Program-made: the position numbers and the translations under genes | Shown: piece by piece, positions 34,826 to 47,400 of the stretch | Position numbering within the stretch: the stretch's first letter is position 1 | How the letters are laid out: each line of letters opens with the position of its first letter | Origin: Tillus elongatus | Taxonomy: Eukaryota; Arthropoda; Insecta; Coleoptera; Cleridae | Assembly (NCBI GenBank): GCA_964006375.1 | Contig: OZ023265.1 | Coordinates: 151,611,047-151,675,046, forward strand | Length of the DNA stretch: 64,000 nt | Direction: 5' to 3' | The notes under the pieces: generated by a model | What the model was told of the DNA's origin: nothing | Database searches by the model: none | Seen by the model: only the letters and a program-made list of their open reading frames with translations

Positions 34826-35190
34826 CTCGGTGGTCTAGCAGTAAGAACGTATGCCTCTGGACCCAAGGGTACTGTGTTCGATTCCCAGCATTCTTTTTTC
34901 AATTTTTCAGTACATACTGTACACTTAACATCAACCGAGGTTGTGGCATTGTATTTAAGCAAGTTGAAGGTCTCCATGTTCTGCCCTTAGGACGGGGCGT
35001 AAAGCAGTCGGTCCCGTATACCATACAATGTTGGCCACGTTAAAGATCGCTACTCTCCTTACAGAAAGGCAGGGGTTCGGCAAAATTTCCAGGATAGTGA
35101 GGTGAAACTGCTCCCTGGCGTCGGTGATTGGCCATAGTTGCGGAAATAGGCCGACGTTAGAAAAACAAAACACACACACACACAACTATT
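34826..35190 (+). mobile_element. tRNA-derived SINE, copy c
   Basis: The tRNA-like head is diverged (CCTCGGTGGTCTAGCAGTAA; B box GTGTTCGATTCCCAG). The body and tail are complete and end in AAAAACAAAACACACACAC. It lies about 400 bp after copy b in the same orientation. Confidence 0.87.
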
Positions 35191-35194
35191 TTTT

Positions 35195-35700
35195 TGGAAA
35201 TCTGTTTTATGATTTAATGATATTGATAAAAAATGTTAACATATTTTATCTTATTTCTACAGACAAATTCTAAATTTACATGCCTAGTAACTTTGGTTAG
35301 TATATTTGATTTGTTTGTTTTATAATAAATCAAAATGTTTATTTAAATAAATATTGTGTTGGCAACTTATTTATTTTTAGTTCTTAAAATTAAAGCCATA
35401 TATTTAAAATATTTTACCATTCACATACTTGTTACTCAACTTTTTGTTTTGTTCACACTTGCATACTTGAATTATTTTTTATGTACTTTCGTATCGTTTT
35501 AGTACCCAAAATTCACCTAAAGTAGCCCCAAAAAATGGGTCCAACTGAAAATTGTTTATGAAAATGTAAAAGTATGTTAGTAAAAAATTTGTATAACTAA
35601 AAAACTGATTCAAAACAGTAGCAGCCAAGGTTTACCGAGATTTTTTTTTTCACAAAAAAATATCAATTTAAGGTGAAATGTTTTCTAATTTGCGAAAATT
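35195..35700. other. AT-rich intergenic stretch, no gene seen
   Basis: Nothing recognisable on either strand. Confidence 0.45.
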
Positions 35701-35704
35701 AATA

Positions 35705-36056
35705 TATATGTTTTTCTGCTATGTCGGTCCATTTCCGCAACTTAGCCAATCACCGACGCCAGGGAGCAGTTTCATCTCACTATCCTGGACTTTTAGCCGG
35801 ACCCCAGCCTTTCTGTTAGGAGAGTACGGATTTTTAACGAGCCCAACATCGCATGGTACACCGCCAGCTTTACTCCACGCCCCCTTCGAAGGGCAAAACA
35901 TGCAAACATTTAACTTCCTCACACACAATGCAACAACTACATTTGGTGTTGATTTTACAGTATGCACTGAAATTATGAAGTCCAATACTGGAAGTCGAAC
36001 CCAGGATCCATGGGCTGAGAGGCAAGCGTTCTTACTCCAGTACCACCGAGGTTGTT
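35705..36056 (-). mobile_element. tRNA-derived SINE, copy e
   Basis: Reverse-strand copy. The body end TCGGTCCATTTCCGCAACTT is at the left and the head GGAAGTCGAACCCAGGAT...CCACCGAGGTT is at the right. It is the most diverged of the six. Confidence 0.83.
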
Positions 36057-36059
36057 AAG

Positions 36060-37530
36060 TTAATATTCATCGTCTTAACTGATATGATGCAGCCGTCTCA
36101 ACTCGTATCCATTTTACCTCGACGTCGTTGAAAATTTTTGAGCCTTTTTGTTGTACTCTTTCAACCGTTTCACTATTCAGTACTATTTGCCTAATAAACA
36201 ATTTATATGACAGTTTGAATCCTTTTGAAAGACATTGCTGAATTAATAATCTTTTAATTTTTTTTTCGGTTTCAGACTGTGCCACATAATTTGCTCTGTT
36301 CATCGAAAGGTCCCAGAGATAGTAAAAGTAAAGCTTAAAATAAACTTGGAACTGGTAAAAGGCCAGGAAACTTTTAATGAACTCGAGAAACGTCATATAA
36401 ATATTTCAGGTGCATTTTAAATTTCAAACCTCTATTCGGACTCCTCTTCAGTACCTAAGGCGCATTCCATATAAACTTCTATGATATAGCTACTATTACA
36501 GGGTCTACTAGCAAATAACTGCATATTTCAGTTTTTCAACAAACTTCAGTTTAAATGTGCGAATGTAACATAAATTATAATTTTTTGTGCATTATCTTTT
36601 CTATAGTCAATTTAGGATCGTAGAATTTACTTTCTTCCTTCAAGGCAAATTCAATTCTTTCATCAAACGCATGTACCGTGTGGTTCATTGAACTTTATCT
36701 CATTTTAAAATCAATAATTTTTTATACTTTGAGATGCCAGTTTCAAAGAAAAACCAAATTATGGTTGTTTCTGATTCACAAATAAATAAGAAACAAAAGA
36801 CAATAAAGAATTTAAGCGAACTTGTTTTTGTTTTGTTTAATAAAGCCGCTGTACAGTGTGTCCCAAACTGGATTGGAATGTATTGCTATCTCCGTTATTA
36901 TTAGAGATAGAGAGACGGTTAAATTAGCAATGTTTTGTAGAATTTCATGCTCGTTCCAAATATGACTTGTAATTTGCCCTGCCACTTTTCGTTTTCGAGT
37001 TATTTTGAAAAAAACAAAATTTGTCGATTTCTTTTTTCTTCAATATCTAAGTAGGCGTTGATCTGACATGTCTAAGACTTGCACATTATCAGGACACTTT
37101 TTACAGAGTAATCTTTTTGTGCTATTCTAAATTTTGGATTGTAAATTGTTTTTGAACTACATATATCAACGTTTACTTTTATTATGGCAGACAGATTGGA
37201 TTTTTTGCTCATGTGATAGCCTCTGAAAAGAGCTTTCCAATGTTGTACAACATGTTTGAGAAATCTCGTAATTGCACTGACAATTTTGAGAAAAACCGTT
37301 TTGAAGAAGTGTTCAAAAAGCAGTAGGCCATGGAGTCTAACAATAGACTTCTACTTTAAACATAATTTTCCGTAATGATTCACGTTAAGAAAAATAGGAA
37401 CTTTGAGCACATCAATCAGCCCATTATTACAAATGATATTTTACATTACAACATTATCCTAAAAAATGTTATAATTTAATTAAGTAGGTAAACCTAGTAA
37501 ATAACTAAATTTACTAACAGAACTTAATAA
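36060..37530. other. Intergenic stretch with one unassigned open frame
   Basis: A 109-codon minus-strand frame at 36,067-36,396 (containing SETEKKIKRLLIQQCLSKGF) has no motif I can place. It might be a fragment of an unrecognised element. A mariner-like terminus (ACAGTGTGTCCCAAACTGGA) stands at 36,852 without a visible partner. Confidence 0.4.
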
Positions 37531-37969
37531 AAGTCTGGACGCAGCAAGTGCGTTATGGTAGCGAATTTTCTTTAAAATATTTTTAATAGCAAATGTCTTT
37601 CTTTGATGAAAGCAGGCATCAAACTTGGTTGCCTATATAGTAGAAACAATGTACCATAATTCATCGAACTAACTTTATTGTTTGAAAATATATAAACATT
37701 TTTCAAAAGTCTGGATGCAGCAAGTGTGTTATGGAAGTGAATTTCCATAAAAATGTTTTTAATAGCAAATGCGAGCAGGCATCAATCTGATTACCGGTAT
37801 AGCCTATGTAGTAAAAACAATGTACAATATTTTATCAAAATTACTTATGGTTTGAAATTATACAAATATTTTTCGAAAATAAACTAAAATGTTGGTTTCC
37901 TAACCAACAAAGCTTACGTTAATAGCAAATTGAGTTATTGACATTTCAAGTATTTAATGAAAATTCGGT

Positions 37970-38770
37970 AAATTTGCAGATTACCTCCCGAACGCTTTTC
38001 AAAAAAGTGTTTTCAGAAACATTACTAGGACCCCACCTGGATGCACAAACTACAAGAAAAATTTCTTGTTCACACCCCCCAAGGAAGTTACGGGACTGGG
38101 GGTGAATAGTGGTGCTGGGTGGGGTAGGTAGTAAAAAGGAAATATGAGCAGAAAATGCCGTATCCCCATTAAATCCTGCATACCCCGCACAGCACCTCTA
38201 TTTGCCGCAGGTCACGTAACTTCCTTGAGGGGTATGAACAAGAAGTATTTCTTGTGGTTTATGCAACGAGGGTGGTTGTATGCACACGAGGGGGGAAGGA
38301 AAATGTCTATATGACGAAGCGGACCCCCCGTTCGAGTTGCGGCAGGGGGGGGGGTTCGTCGTGGGGATTTTTCTTCCCCCTAGAGTGCATACAACCACCC
38401 TCGCTGCATAAACCACAAGAAAAATGTCTTGTTGCTACCCGCCAACGAAGTTACGGCACGGTATAGGGGTGCTGTGCGGGGTAGGCAGGGTTTGAGGGGG
38501 ATACGGCTTCAAGATGTGAAAAAGACAGCTTTCAAGTCCGTTTTATTCGCATTTTCTGCTCATATTTCCTTTTTACTACCTACCCCGCCCAGCAGACCTA
38601 CTCACTCCTGGTCCCGTAACTTCCTTGGGGGTGTGAACAAGGAATTTTTCTTGAGGTTTGTGGATCCAGGGGGGCCCTAGGCAGGTTTCTGAAAATAGTT
38701 TTTTGAAAAGCGTTCGGGAGCTAAACTGCAAATTTACCGAAAATTCGCTACCAAAACGCACTTACTGCGT
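37970..38770. repeat. GC-rich foldback module
   Basis: Left sequence GGTAAATTTGCAGATTACC and CCGAACGCTTTTCAA is mirrored at the right by TTGAAAAGCGTTCGG and GCAAATTTACCGAAAATTCG. A second nested palindrome spans about 38,208-38,470 (ATAAACCACAAGAAA against TTTCTTGTGGTTTAT; CAACCACCCTCG against CGAGGGTGGTTG). It is markedly GC-richer than its surroundings and has no coding frame of note. Copies or partial copies recur at 59,250-60,430 and 3,798-4,180. Confidence 0.7.
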
Positions 38771-39214
38771 TCAGATTTTTTTTTACAGGCGCATCATATT
38801 TCGATAAAAAATTCAAAAAGGCATTAACGAATTTGTTCTACGAAAATTAGCTTAAAAACAATTATAGACCGTTAAACCATAAACTTCACTAAACCTAAAT
38901 ATCCAAAAAGGCACCAACTTAACTAAACTGAGCCCAAGGCATCAAAGAAGGGGTCTATTTGAAATTAATATTTTGTAAATATTTTAGTAAAATGAAGGGC
39001 AATGACGGTTGAATCTGAAACTTAAGGGTTTACAGAACACTCTTCTTGCAACATTTTCTTTTCACAATCGGTATTTGTTTCACGTTCTTTGCCTAAACAT
39101 TACCAATTTTGACGTGTAAAATTGCGAGTTAGACGTTTCGAGGAAAACTCCAAAATTTGTCTCTTTAACTGCCCATAACTTCTTTGCCTTTAAAGCTAGA
39201 GACCTAAATTTTGG

Positions 39215-39227
39215 TATAGAGTTGACT
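39215..39227. repeat. Left target-site duplication of the retrozyme
   Basis: TATAGAGTTGACT, identical to 41,594-41,606. The empty site in the paralogue at 60,884-60,896 reads TACAGAGTTCACT once. Confidence 0.88.
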
Positions 39228-39260
39228 GTAAGACTAGATGCATTCTCGCAACAATTAGAA

Positions 39261-39301
39261 CCGTAGACCGGTTTCGCTCTCTTTAGAGCTCTTCAGTACG
39301 G
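39261..39301 (-). ncRNA. Hammerhead ribozyme, retrozyme unit 1
   Basis: Minus strand: stem I CCGUA/UACGG (5 bp), core CUGAAGA, stem II GCUCU/AGAGC with AAAG loop, GAAAC, stem III AC-CG-GU, cleavage after GUC. All conserved core positions are present, so self-cleavage is expected, probably as a dimer. Confidence 0.88.
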
Positions 39302-39566
39302 CATACTAATTGCAGCAAAAATGCACCAAAAATAACACGGCTATCGTATAGCCAGTCTTAAAACACTAAGTGAGTAGCGAACGTGTCGCCACCTAGATCG
39401 GAACCAAGTACTTGTTGTCACGCCCGCTCCAAATAATACAGAGTATTAAAAACAGAGACGGTATACAACTAACTAACAATTTAAAAAATTGTTAGCCCTG
39501 GCCCATTTCTACCCCAATATAGGGACAAAGTATGTAAGACTAGATGCATTCTCGCAACAATTAGAA

Positions 39567-39607
39567 CCGTAGACCGGTTTCGCTCTCTTTAGAGCTCTTC
39601 AGTACGG
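39567..39607 (-). ncRNA. Hammerhead ribozyme, retrozyme unit 2
   Basis: Same sequence and structure as unit 1, core CUGAAGA intact. Confidence 0.88.
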
Positions 39608-39872
39608 CATACTAATTGCAGCAAAAATGCACCAAAAATAACACGGCTATCGTATAGCCAGTCTTAAAACACTAAGTGAGTAGCGAACGTGTCGCCACCT
39701 AGTTCGGAACCAAGTACTTGTTGTCACGCCCACTCCAAATAATACAGAGTATTAAAAACAGAGACGGTATACAACTAACTAACAATTTAAAAAATTGTTA
39801 GCCCTGGCCCATTTCTACCCCAATATAGGGACAAAGTATGTAAGACTAGATGCATTCTCGCAACAATTAGAA

Positions 39873-39913
39873 CCGTAGACCGGTTTCGCTCTCTTTAGAG
39901 CTCTTCAGTACGG
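39873..39913 (-). ncRNA. Hammerhead ribozyme, retrozyme unit 3
   Basis: Same motif, core intact. This unit carries a 17-bp deletion downstream (the CAAAAATAACACGGCTA segment), outside the ribozyme. Confidence 0.88.
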
Positions 39914-40161
39914 CATACTAATTGCGGCAAAAATGCACTCGTATAGCCAGTCTTAAAACACTAAGTGAGTATAGAACGTGTCGCCACCTAGTTCGGAACC
40001 AAGTACTTGTTGTCACGCCCGCTCCAAATAATACAGAGTATTAAAAACAGAGACGGTATACAACTAACTAACAATTTAAAAAATTGTTAGCCCTGGCCCA
40101 TTTCTACCCCAATATAGGGACAAAGTATGTAAGACTAGATGCATTCTCGCAACAATTAGAA

Positions 40162-40202
40162 CCGTAGACCGGTTTCGCTCTCTTTAGAGCTCTTCAGTAC
40201 GG
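40162..40202 (-). ncRNA. Hammerhead ribozyme, retrozyme unit 4
   Basis: Same motif, core intact. Confidence 0.88.
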
Positions 40203-40467
40203 CATACTAATTGCGGCAAAAATGCACCAAAAATAACACGGCTATCGTATAGCCAGTCTTAAAACACTAAGTGAGTAGCGAACGTGTCGTCACCTAGTTC
40301 GGAACCAAGTACTTGTTGTCACGCCCGCTCCAAATAATACAGAGTATTAAAAACAGAGACGGTATACAACTAACTAACAATTTAAAAAATTGTTAGCCCT
40401 GGCCCATTTCTACCCCAATATAGGGACAAAGTATGTAAGACTAGATGCATTCTCGCAACAATTAGAA

Positions 40468-40508
40468 CCGTAGACCGGTTTCGCTCTCTTTAGAGCTCTT
40501 CAGTACGG
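40468..40508 (-). ncRNA. Hammerhead ribozyme, retrozyme unit 5
   Basis: Same motif, core intact. Confidence 0.88.
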
Positions 40509-40773
40509 CATACTAATTGCAGCAAAAATGCACCAAAAATAACACGGCTATCGTATAGCCAGTCTTAAAACACTAAGTGAGTAGCGAACGTGTCGTCACC
40601 TAGTTCGGAACCAAGTACTTGTTGTCACGCCCGCTCCAAATAATACAGAGTATTAAAAACAGAGACGGTATACAACTAACTAACAATTTAAAAAATTGTT
40701 AGCCCTGGCCCATTTCTACCCCAATATAGGGACAAAGTATGTAAGACTAGATGCATTCTCGCAACAATTAGAA

Positions 40774-40814
40774 CCGTAGACCGGTTTCGCTCTCTTTAGA
40801 GCTCTTCAGTACGG
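40774..40814 (-). ncRNA. Hammerhead ribozyme, retrozyme unit 6
   Basis: Same motif, core intact. The unit is shortened by ~53 bp between TTGTCACGCCC and TTTAAAAAATTG, outside the ribozyme. Confidence 0.88.
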
Positions 40815-41026
40815 CATACTAATTGCAGCAAAAATGCACCAAAAATAACACGGCTATCGTATAGCCAGTCTTAAAACACTAAGTGAGTAGCGAACGTGTC
40901 GCCACCTAGTTCGGAACCAAGTACTTGTTGTCACGCCCTTTTAAAAAATTGTTAGCCCTGGCCCATTTCTACCCCAATATAGGGACAAAGTATGTAAGAC
41001 TAGATGCATTCTCGCAACAATTAGAA

Positions 41027-41067
41027 CCGTAGACCGGTTTCGCTCTCTTTAGAGCTCTGCAGTACGG
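41027..41067 (-). ncRNA. Hammerhead ribozyme, retrozyme unit 7, core mutated
   Basis: The core reads CUGCAGA instead of CUGAAGA: the invariant A after CUG is C. The stems are unchanged. Cleavage should be lost or greatly reduced in this last direct unit. Confidence 0.85.
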
Positions 41068-41178
41068 CATACTAATTGCAGCAAAAATGCACCAAAAATA
41101 ACACGGCTATCGTATAGCCAGTCTTAAAACACTAAGTGAGTAGCGAACGTGTCGCCACCTAGTTCGGAACCAAGTACT

Positions 41179-41593
41179 TAGTTGTATACCGTCTCTGTTT
41201 TTAATACTCTGTATTATTTGGAGCGGGCGTGACAACAAGTACTTGGTTCCGAACTAGGTGGCGACACGTTCGCTACTCACTTAGTGTTTTAAGACTGGCT
41301 ATACGATAGCCGTGTTATTTTTGGTGCATTTTTGCTGCAATTAGTATGCCGTACTGAAGAGCTCTAAAGAGAGCGAAACCGGTCTACGGTTCTAATTGTT
41401 GCGAGAATGCATCTAGTCTTACATACTTTGTCCCTATATTGGGGTAGAAATGGGCCAGGGCTAACAATTTTTTAAATTGTTAGTTAGTTGTATACCGTCT
41501 CTGTTTTTAATACTCTGTATTATTTGGAGCGGGCGTGACAACAAGTACTTGGTTCCGAACTAGGTGGCGACACGTTCGCTACTCACTTAGTGT
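41179..41593 (+). repeat. Inverted end of the retrozyme array (~1.4 units)
   Basis: From GTTGTATACCGTCTCTG onward the sequence is the reverse complement of the unit. The turn lies next to the palindrome AAGTACTT. The junction joins different unit positions, so it is not a simple mirror. Confidence 0.9.
41349..41389 (+). ncRNA. Hammerhead ribozyme in the inverted unit
   Basis: Plus strand: CCGUA, CUGAAGA, GCUCU/AGAGC, GAAAC, GUC, UACGG, identical to the intact direct units. Transcripts of either strand of the locus would therefore carry at least one intact ribozyme. Confidence 0.88.
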
Positions 41594-41606
41594 TATAGAG
41601 TTGACT
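41594..41606. repeat. Right target-site duplication of the retrozyme
   Basis: TATAGAGTTGACT, identical to the left copy at 39,215-39,227. Confidence 0.88.
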
Positions 41607-41812
41607 ATTTATAATACCAACACGTCTATCAATTTGGTTGCCCTTACTTTATTATTTCCGGAAATATGATTTTTTTGATAAGGAAAACACAAAAGTTTCC
41701 GGGAAAACGTGGTCCGATTTTCCTGGATAACGAAGGTATCCAAGCCACTTGCAAGAGGAAGGTACTCACCAAATTTGATCAAGATTGGTTTATTATTTTT
41801 TGAGTTATCGGT

Positions 41813-41815
<3 letters not shown>

Positions 41816-41891
<76 letters not shown>
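41816..41891. repeat. (TA)n microsatellite
   Basis: Uninterrupted TA core of the split HINE-like copy. Confidence 0.97.
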
Positions 41892-41893
<2 letters not shown>

Positions 41894-41941
41894 ACAGGTC
41901 TCCTCATTAGCGAATAAAAAAAAATCGCTAAAAATCAACAT

Positions 41942-42922
41942 GACCTCGATTTCGGTGTTGTCCTCATTACTTATTGTCTGATTATCCAATAAAATATCCA
42001 AAATTACTACAATATTTCCTGACACTGGTACATTTTAGTTTCGAACTAGATTTGTTAGTTTTAACATTTTTTAGTAATATAAAGCAAAGAAGAGAATAAA
42101 CAAGCTAATGCTTTATATAGAACTAACGGTATACACTCCTGAGCTACCTATACTTACGCTTTTACGCAATGTTACTACAAAAAGCCGCCTCTTTTATTGT
42201 CCTTCTAAAAGTAACATTAGGGAATCACTTGCTTTTAAAAGTTCATTATCTATATTAACGAGACAATAACCCAGAAACGGGCTAAGTGTATGTTTTTGGC
42301 CGAAATTGAATTGAAGGGACATTAATTTTTATTAATCTTCCAAGTCGTCCAGAATATCATACCGGAAATTTCTGTAGATTATGGGATGGATGGGCGGGCT
42401 GACCTATTATAATTAATTACATAAGAACGTCATTAGGTTCACTTCCATTATCAATCAATGTCAAACATCTACGCCATAAAAGTTTCCTTGTTGTGTGAAG
42501 TTTAGGGAGATAAATATTATCACGAAACTGTTAAGAGATATTAGGTCTTATGTGGTTAAATAATTATAAATCATGTCTTAAAGTTTTCTGAAATATTCCA
42601 CAATTAATTTCTGTTTTCAGGGTAGGTTTATGCTTTTTCCCCCGAATAAGAGACATTCAAGGGACTACCCTTCGGTTGCATAAAAATCTGACAACACATC
42701 TAACGATGCTATTTGACGATAGCGTTATTGGTGATTAGAATGTTTCTCAAGCTGACAAACTGAAATAAGCTCATTGACTGTGGTGTATGGCATTGTACCA
42801 TAGGCTAATCTTTGGTTAATTATTACGATCAAATGAAAAACAAATTACAAATACATCAGATTGTACACTTTATTACAAATTTGAAAACATTTTGTCAGGT
42901 GTGATAGTGATTAGTACGGACC
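41942..42922. other. AT-rich intergenic stretch, no gene seen
   Basis: No coding frame or repeat recognised. Confidence 0.45.
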
Positions 42923-42924
42923 TT

Positions 42925-43069
42925 TTAGTGAATTTTCTTTTAAAAAAACATGACTAATCAGGAGATCGCGACTTTTGAATTTTGAAAAAATTTCTTTAAG
43001 TGAGCGCGATTTAGTTTAGTTGGAATTTTAACTGGAACCCAAATCCGAGGTCCGTTTCACACTTAATAT

Positions 43070-43160
<91 letters not shown>
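42925..43160 (+). repeat. HINE-like 5' half, left of a nested mariner
   Basis: It starts with TTTTAGTGAATTTTCTTTT and has GGAACCCAAATCCGAGGTCC before the (TA)n core at 43,074-43,160. The core resumes at 45,073 after a transposon inserted into it. Confidence 0.65.
43074..43160. repeat. (TA)n microsatellite, left part of a split tract
   Basis: TA tract that ends exactly at the left inverted repeat of mariner M1. Confidence 0.97.
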
Positions 43161-45509
<2,349 letters not shown>

Positions 45510-45510
<1 letters not shown>

Positions 45511-47398
45511 ACAAGTTCTAAATAAAAAAACCTAAAAATAAGATTACGGGCGATGGAGCAGAAATGATGTAAGAAGTGTGTTCTATAAAGCCTTAAGTTT
45601 CTTCTTCAGCCATCCTTGTCCTTCATTTTACTTAAATACTTTCAGAAAATGAATTTAAAATAGACCATTTTTCTGATGCGTAGGCTGTGGTTTAAATTAT
45701 AGGTTTATAATACATGAAGGAAAACTTCCTACCTAGCACTTGTTAAGCACATTGCGCGCTCGGAGCAGTGTGAGATTTGGCATGGTTAAAGTTCATATAA
45801 AGAAGGAGAGCAGAAACATAAAATGTATGTATAATGTGTTACAAATAGATTAAACAATGCTTTGTTCTAATTAGACGAGCGTCTCCACAGTAAAAACTTC
45901 GATGAGTTTTTTGTCGCTTTAACGAAATAAAAGACCTCCCTGACGTGCTGTTTACAAATAATCCTCCCAACTGACCTTCCTGACCTGCCCTGACATCAGT
46001 TTGCCCAATCAAAAGTTAAAAGAAGTTAGAAAGGGAAGGAAAAATACATTATGCTCACATGATAAGATATTTCAACTCTTCAGGATGAAAAATAAGAGAG
46101 ATACAGGTGTGTCAATGTTACAAGGTTTTTCAAAAAATTTTTGAAAACAGTCAAATATCTCGAAAATGTTTGAGAAAAATGACATAACATGTTAGTGAAA
46201 CCTACCATAAAATTTGACGGGCAATTTAGATCCGTAATAAAAATACCATCTTCCCTTTGAAATAAGAAAGTTTATGTCTACTTCCGGTATAACCACCTTT
46301 TTATTTTGCCAACTGAAGAAAGGATATTGATCTTTTAGTAAATAACCTTTAACACTAATGGCGCGATATAATTGTAGAACTGTATTTTCTCAGTAAAAAT
46401 TGTTAATGAAAAAGTAGATAACCAAAAATTTTTTCAGAATAGTTTTTTCGAACATATTTTGGTTCAAAATAGTTAAATGCAGACGTACAGGCTTTTTGCT
46501 CCTGACTTCTGCATTAATGAAGCCAGATAAAAAGTCCCTTAACTGCTGAATGGTTTTCGGGCTAGTGGTCGAGCACACTGTGTGCTACTAGAAATTTCGC
46601 CACCAGTAGCTGTTGCTTTTTCAGCAGCTATGGTTGGAAACATGACCATAACCCACCAAATAAGTTCGGCACCAAGAGAATAGTCTGAAAACCTTTCAGC
46701 AATGATATCTTTAGCTTTAGAAACAATTACGTTGCCCATATTTTTTATATGCTTTCAGATACGTCTCACTGCATGCGCAATTCGTATACGCCACTCGGTA
46801 AATTTACTAAATGCAACGGCCATACCACGTTGATTACACCGGTAATTGTTCAATCATTAGAACTAAGTACGATGAACACTTAAATCGCCTAGAAACACCG
46901 TGTATTCTTGTCACCTTTGTTTTCGGAAAGCAAAGGGAAACCTCAGTATTGCAACTTTACACAAACAGTAACAATGACACACAAAGTCATTGTTGCGACG
47001 ACAAGGCATATGTGTTAAATAATAGCTTTAGTGAAAGTAATCTTTCCCCTACCTTTTTCATAGCAGAATGCGTTTTGTTTAGAAATGAAATGTAACAAAT
47101 GTACCACTTTCTGTCTAATATGATATTTCTTTTTCAGGTAATTTTCCAGACACCCAATGTTATCCAATATTCCACTAACGTCATCATGATGTTGCCTGTA
47201 GATGCAGGTAAATATTGTGTTTGTCATAAAAAGGGAAAGGTAAATTACCCAAGGTGTGTACATTTTTAGCATAACATTTACAGATAAATTTAATGTATTC
47301 CAAGTGCTACCTTATTCGCTACCAAATCGCACTTGCTGTGTCAATGTTTTCTTTTTATGAAAGAGAATAATAAAACAACCATATAACAGTGGACTATA
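45510..47398. other. Intergenic stretch with unassigned short frames
   Basis: Two adjoining minus-strand frames at 46,390-46,739 (one containing DIIAERFSDYSLGAELIWWV) are unusual in composition for this window, but I do not recognise them. The block at 46,070-46,150 recurs near 29,336. No gene is called. Confidence 0.4.
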
Positions 47399-47400
47399 TA

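Larger units (their letters stand above)
37534..39227 (-). repeat. Long HINE-like copy, 3' portion (interrupted by retrozyme array)
   Basis: It begins at the left with the reversed family hairpin (ACGCA-GCAAG-TGCGT at 37,539-37,553) and is collinear with 58,814-60,896, including GAAAGCAGGCATCAAACTTG and GAATCTGAAACTTAAGGGTT. It ends with the target-site copy TATAGAGTTGACT (39,215-39,227). The element resumes at 41,594. Confidence 0.68.
39228..41593 (-). mobile_element. Animal-type retrozyme: tandem ~306-bp hammerhead units with inverted end
   Basis: Units starting GTAAGACTAGATGC lie at 39,228, 39,534, 39,840, 40,129, 40,435, 40,741 and 40,994. Spacing is 306 bp, except for a 17-bp deletion in unit 3 and a ~53-bp deletion in unit 6. 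At about 41,178 the array turns into reverse complement for ~1.4 units, ending at 41,593. Each complete unit holds a type I hammerhead with minimal stem III, sense on the minus strand for the direct units. Other self-complementary parts are AACAATTT/AAATTGTT and GGCTAT/ATAGCC. There is no coding frame. Perfect 13-bp target duplications flank it. This matches animal retrozymes, thought to spread as circular RNA copied by a borrowed (Penelope-type) reverse transcriptase. Confidence 0.88.
41594..41940 (-). repeat. Long HINE-like copy, 5' portion with (TA)n core
   Basis: This continues the element interrupted at 39,227. It is collinear with 60,884-61,240 (TTTATAATACCAACA-like start, TTGGTTGCCCTTA, AACACAGGTCTCC). 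The (TA)n core is at 41,816-41,891, and its outer end has short inverted arms TTAGCGA/TCGCTAA. Confidence 0.68.

Noticed and set aside
36425..36470. Possible hammerhead on the minus strand (CUGAAGA followed later by GAAAU)
   Set aside because: Stem II does not pair well, GAAAC is not intact and no cleavage triplet lines up with a stem I.
36852..37130. Complete mariner-type element starting with ACAGTGTGTCCCAAACTGGA
   Set aside because: No matching inverted end was found downstream, so only a possible terminus is noted.
39228..41593. Array considered as CRISPR or as plain satellite DNA
   Set aside because: There are no spacers between repeats, the unit is ~306 bp, and the block has target duplications and a defined empty site, which fits a retroelement insertion better than a satellite grown in place.
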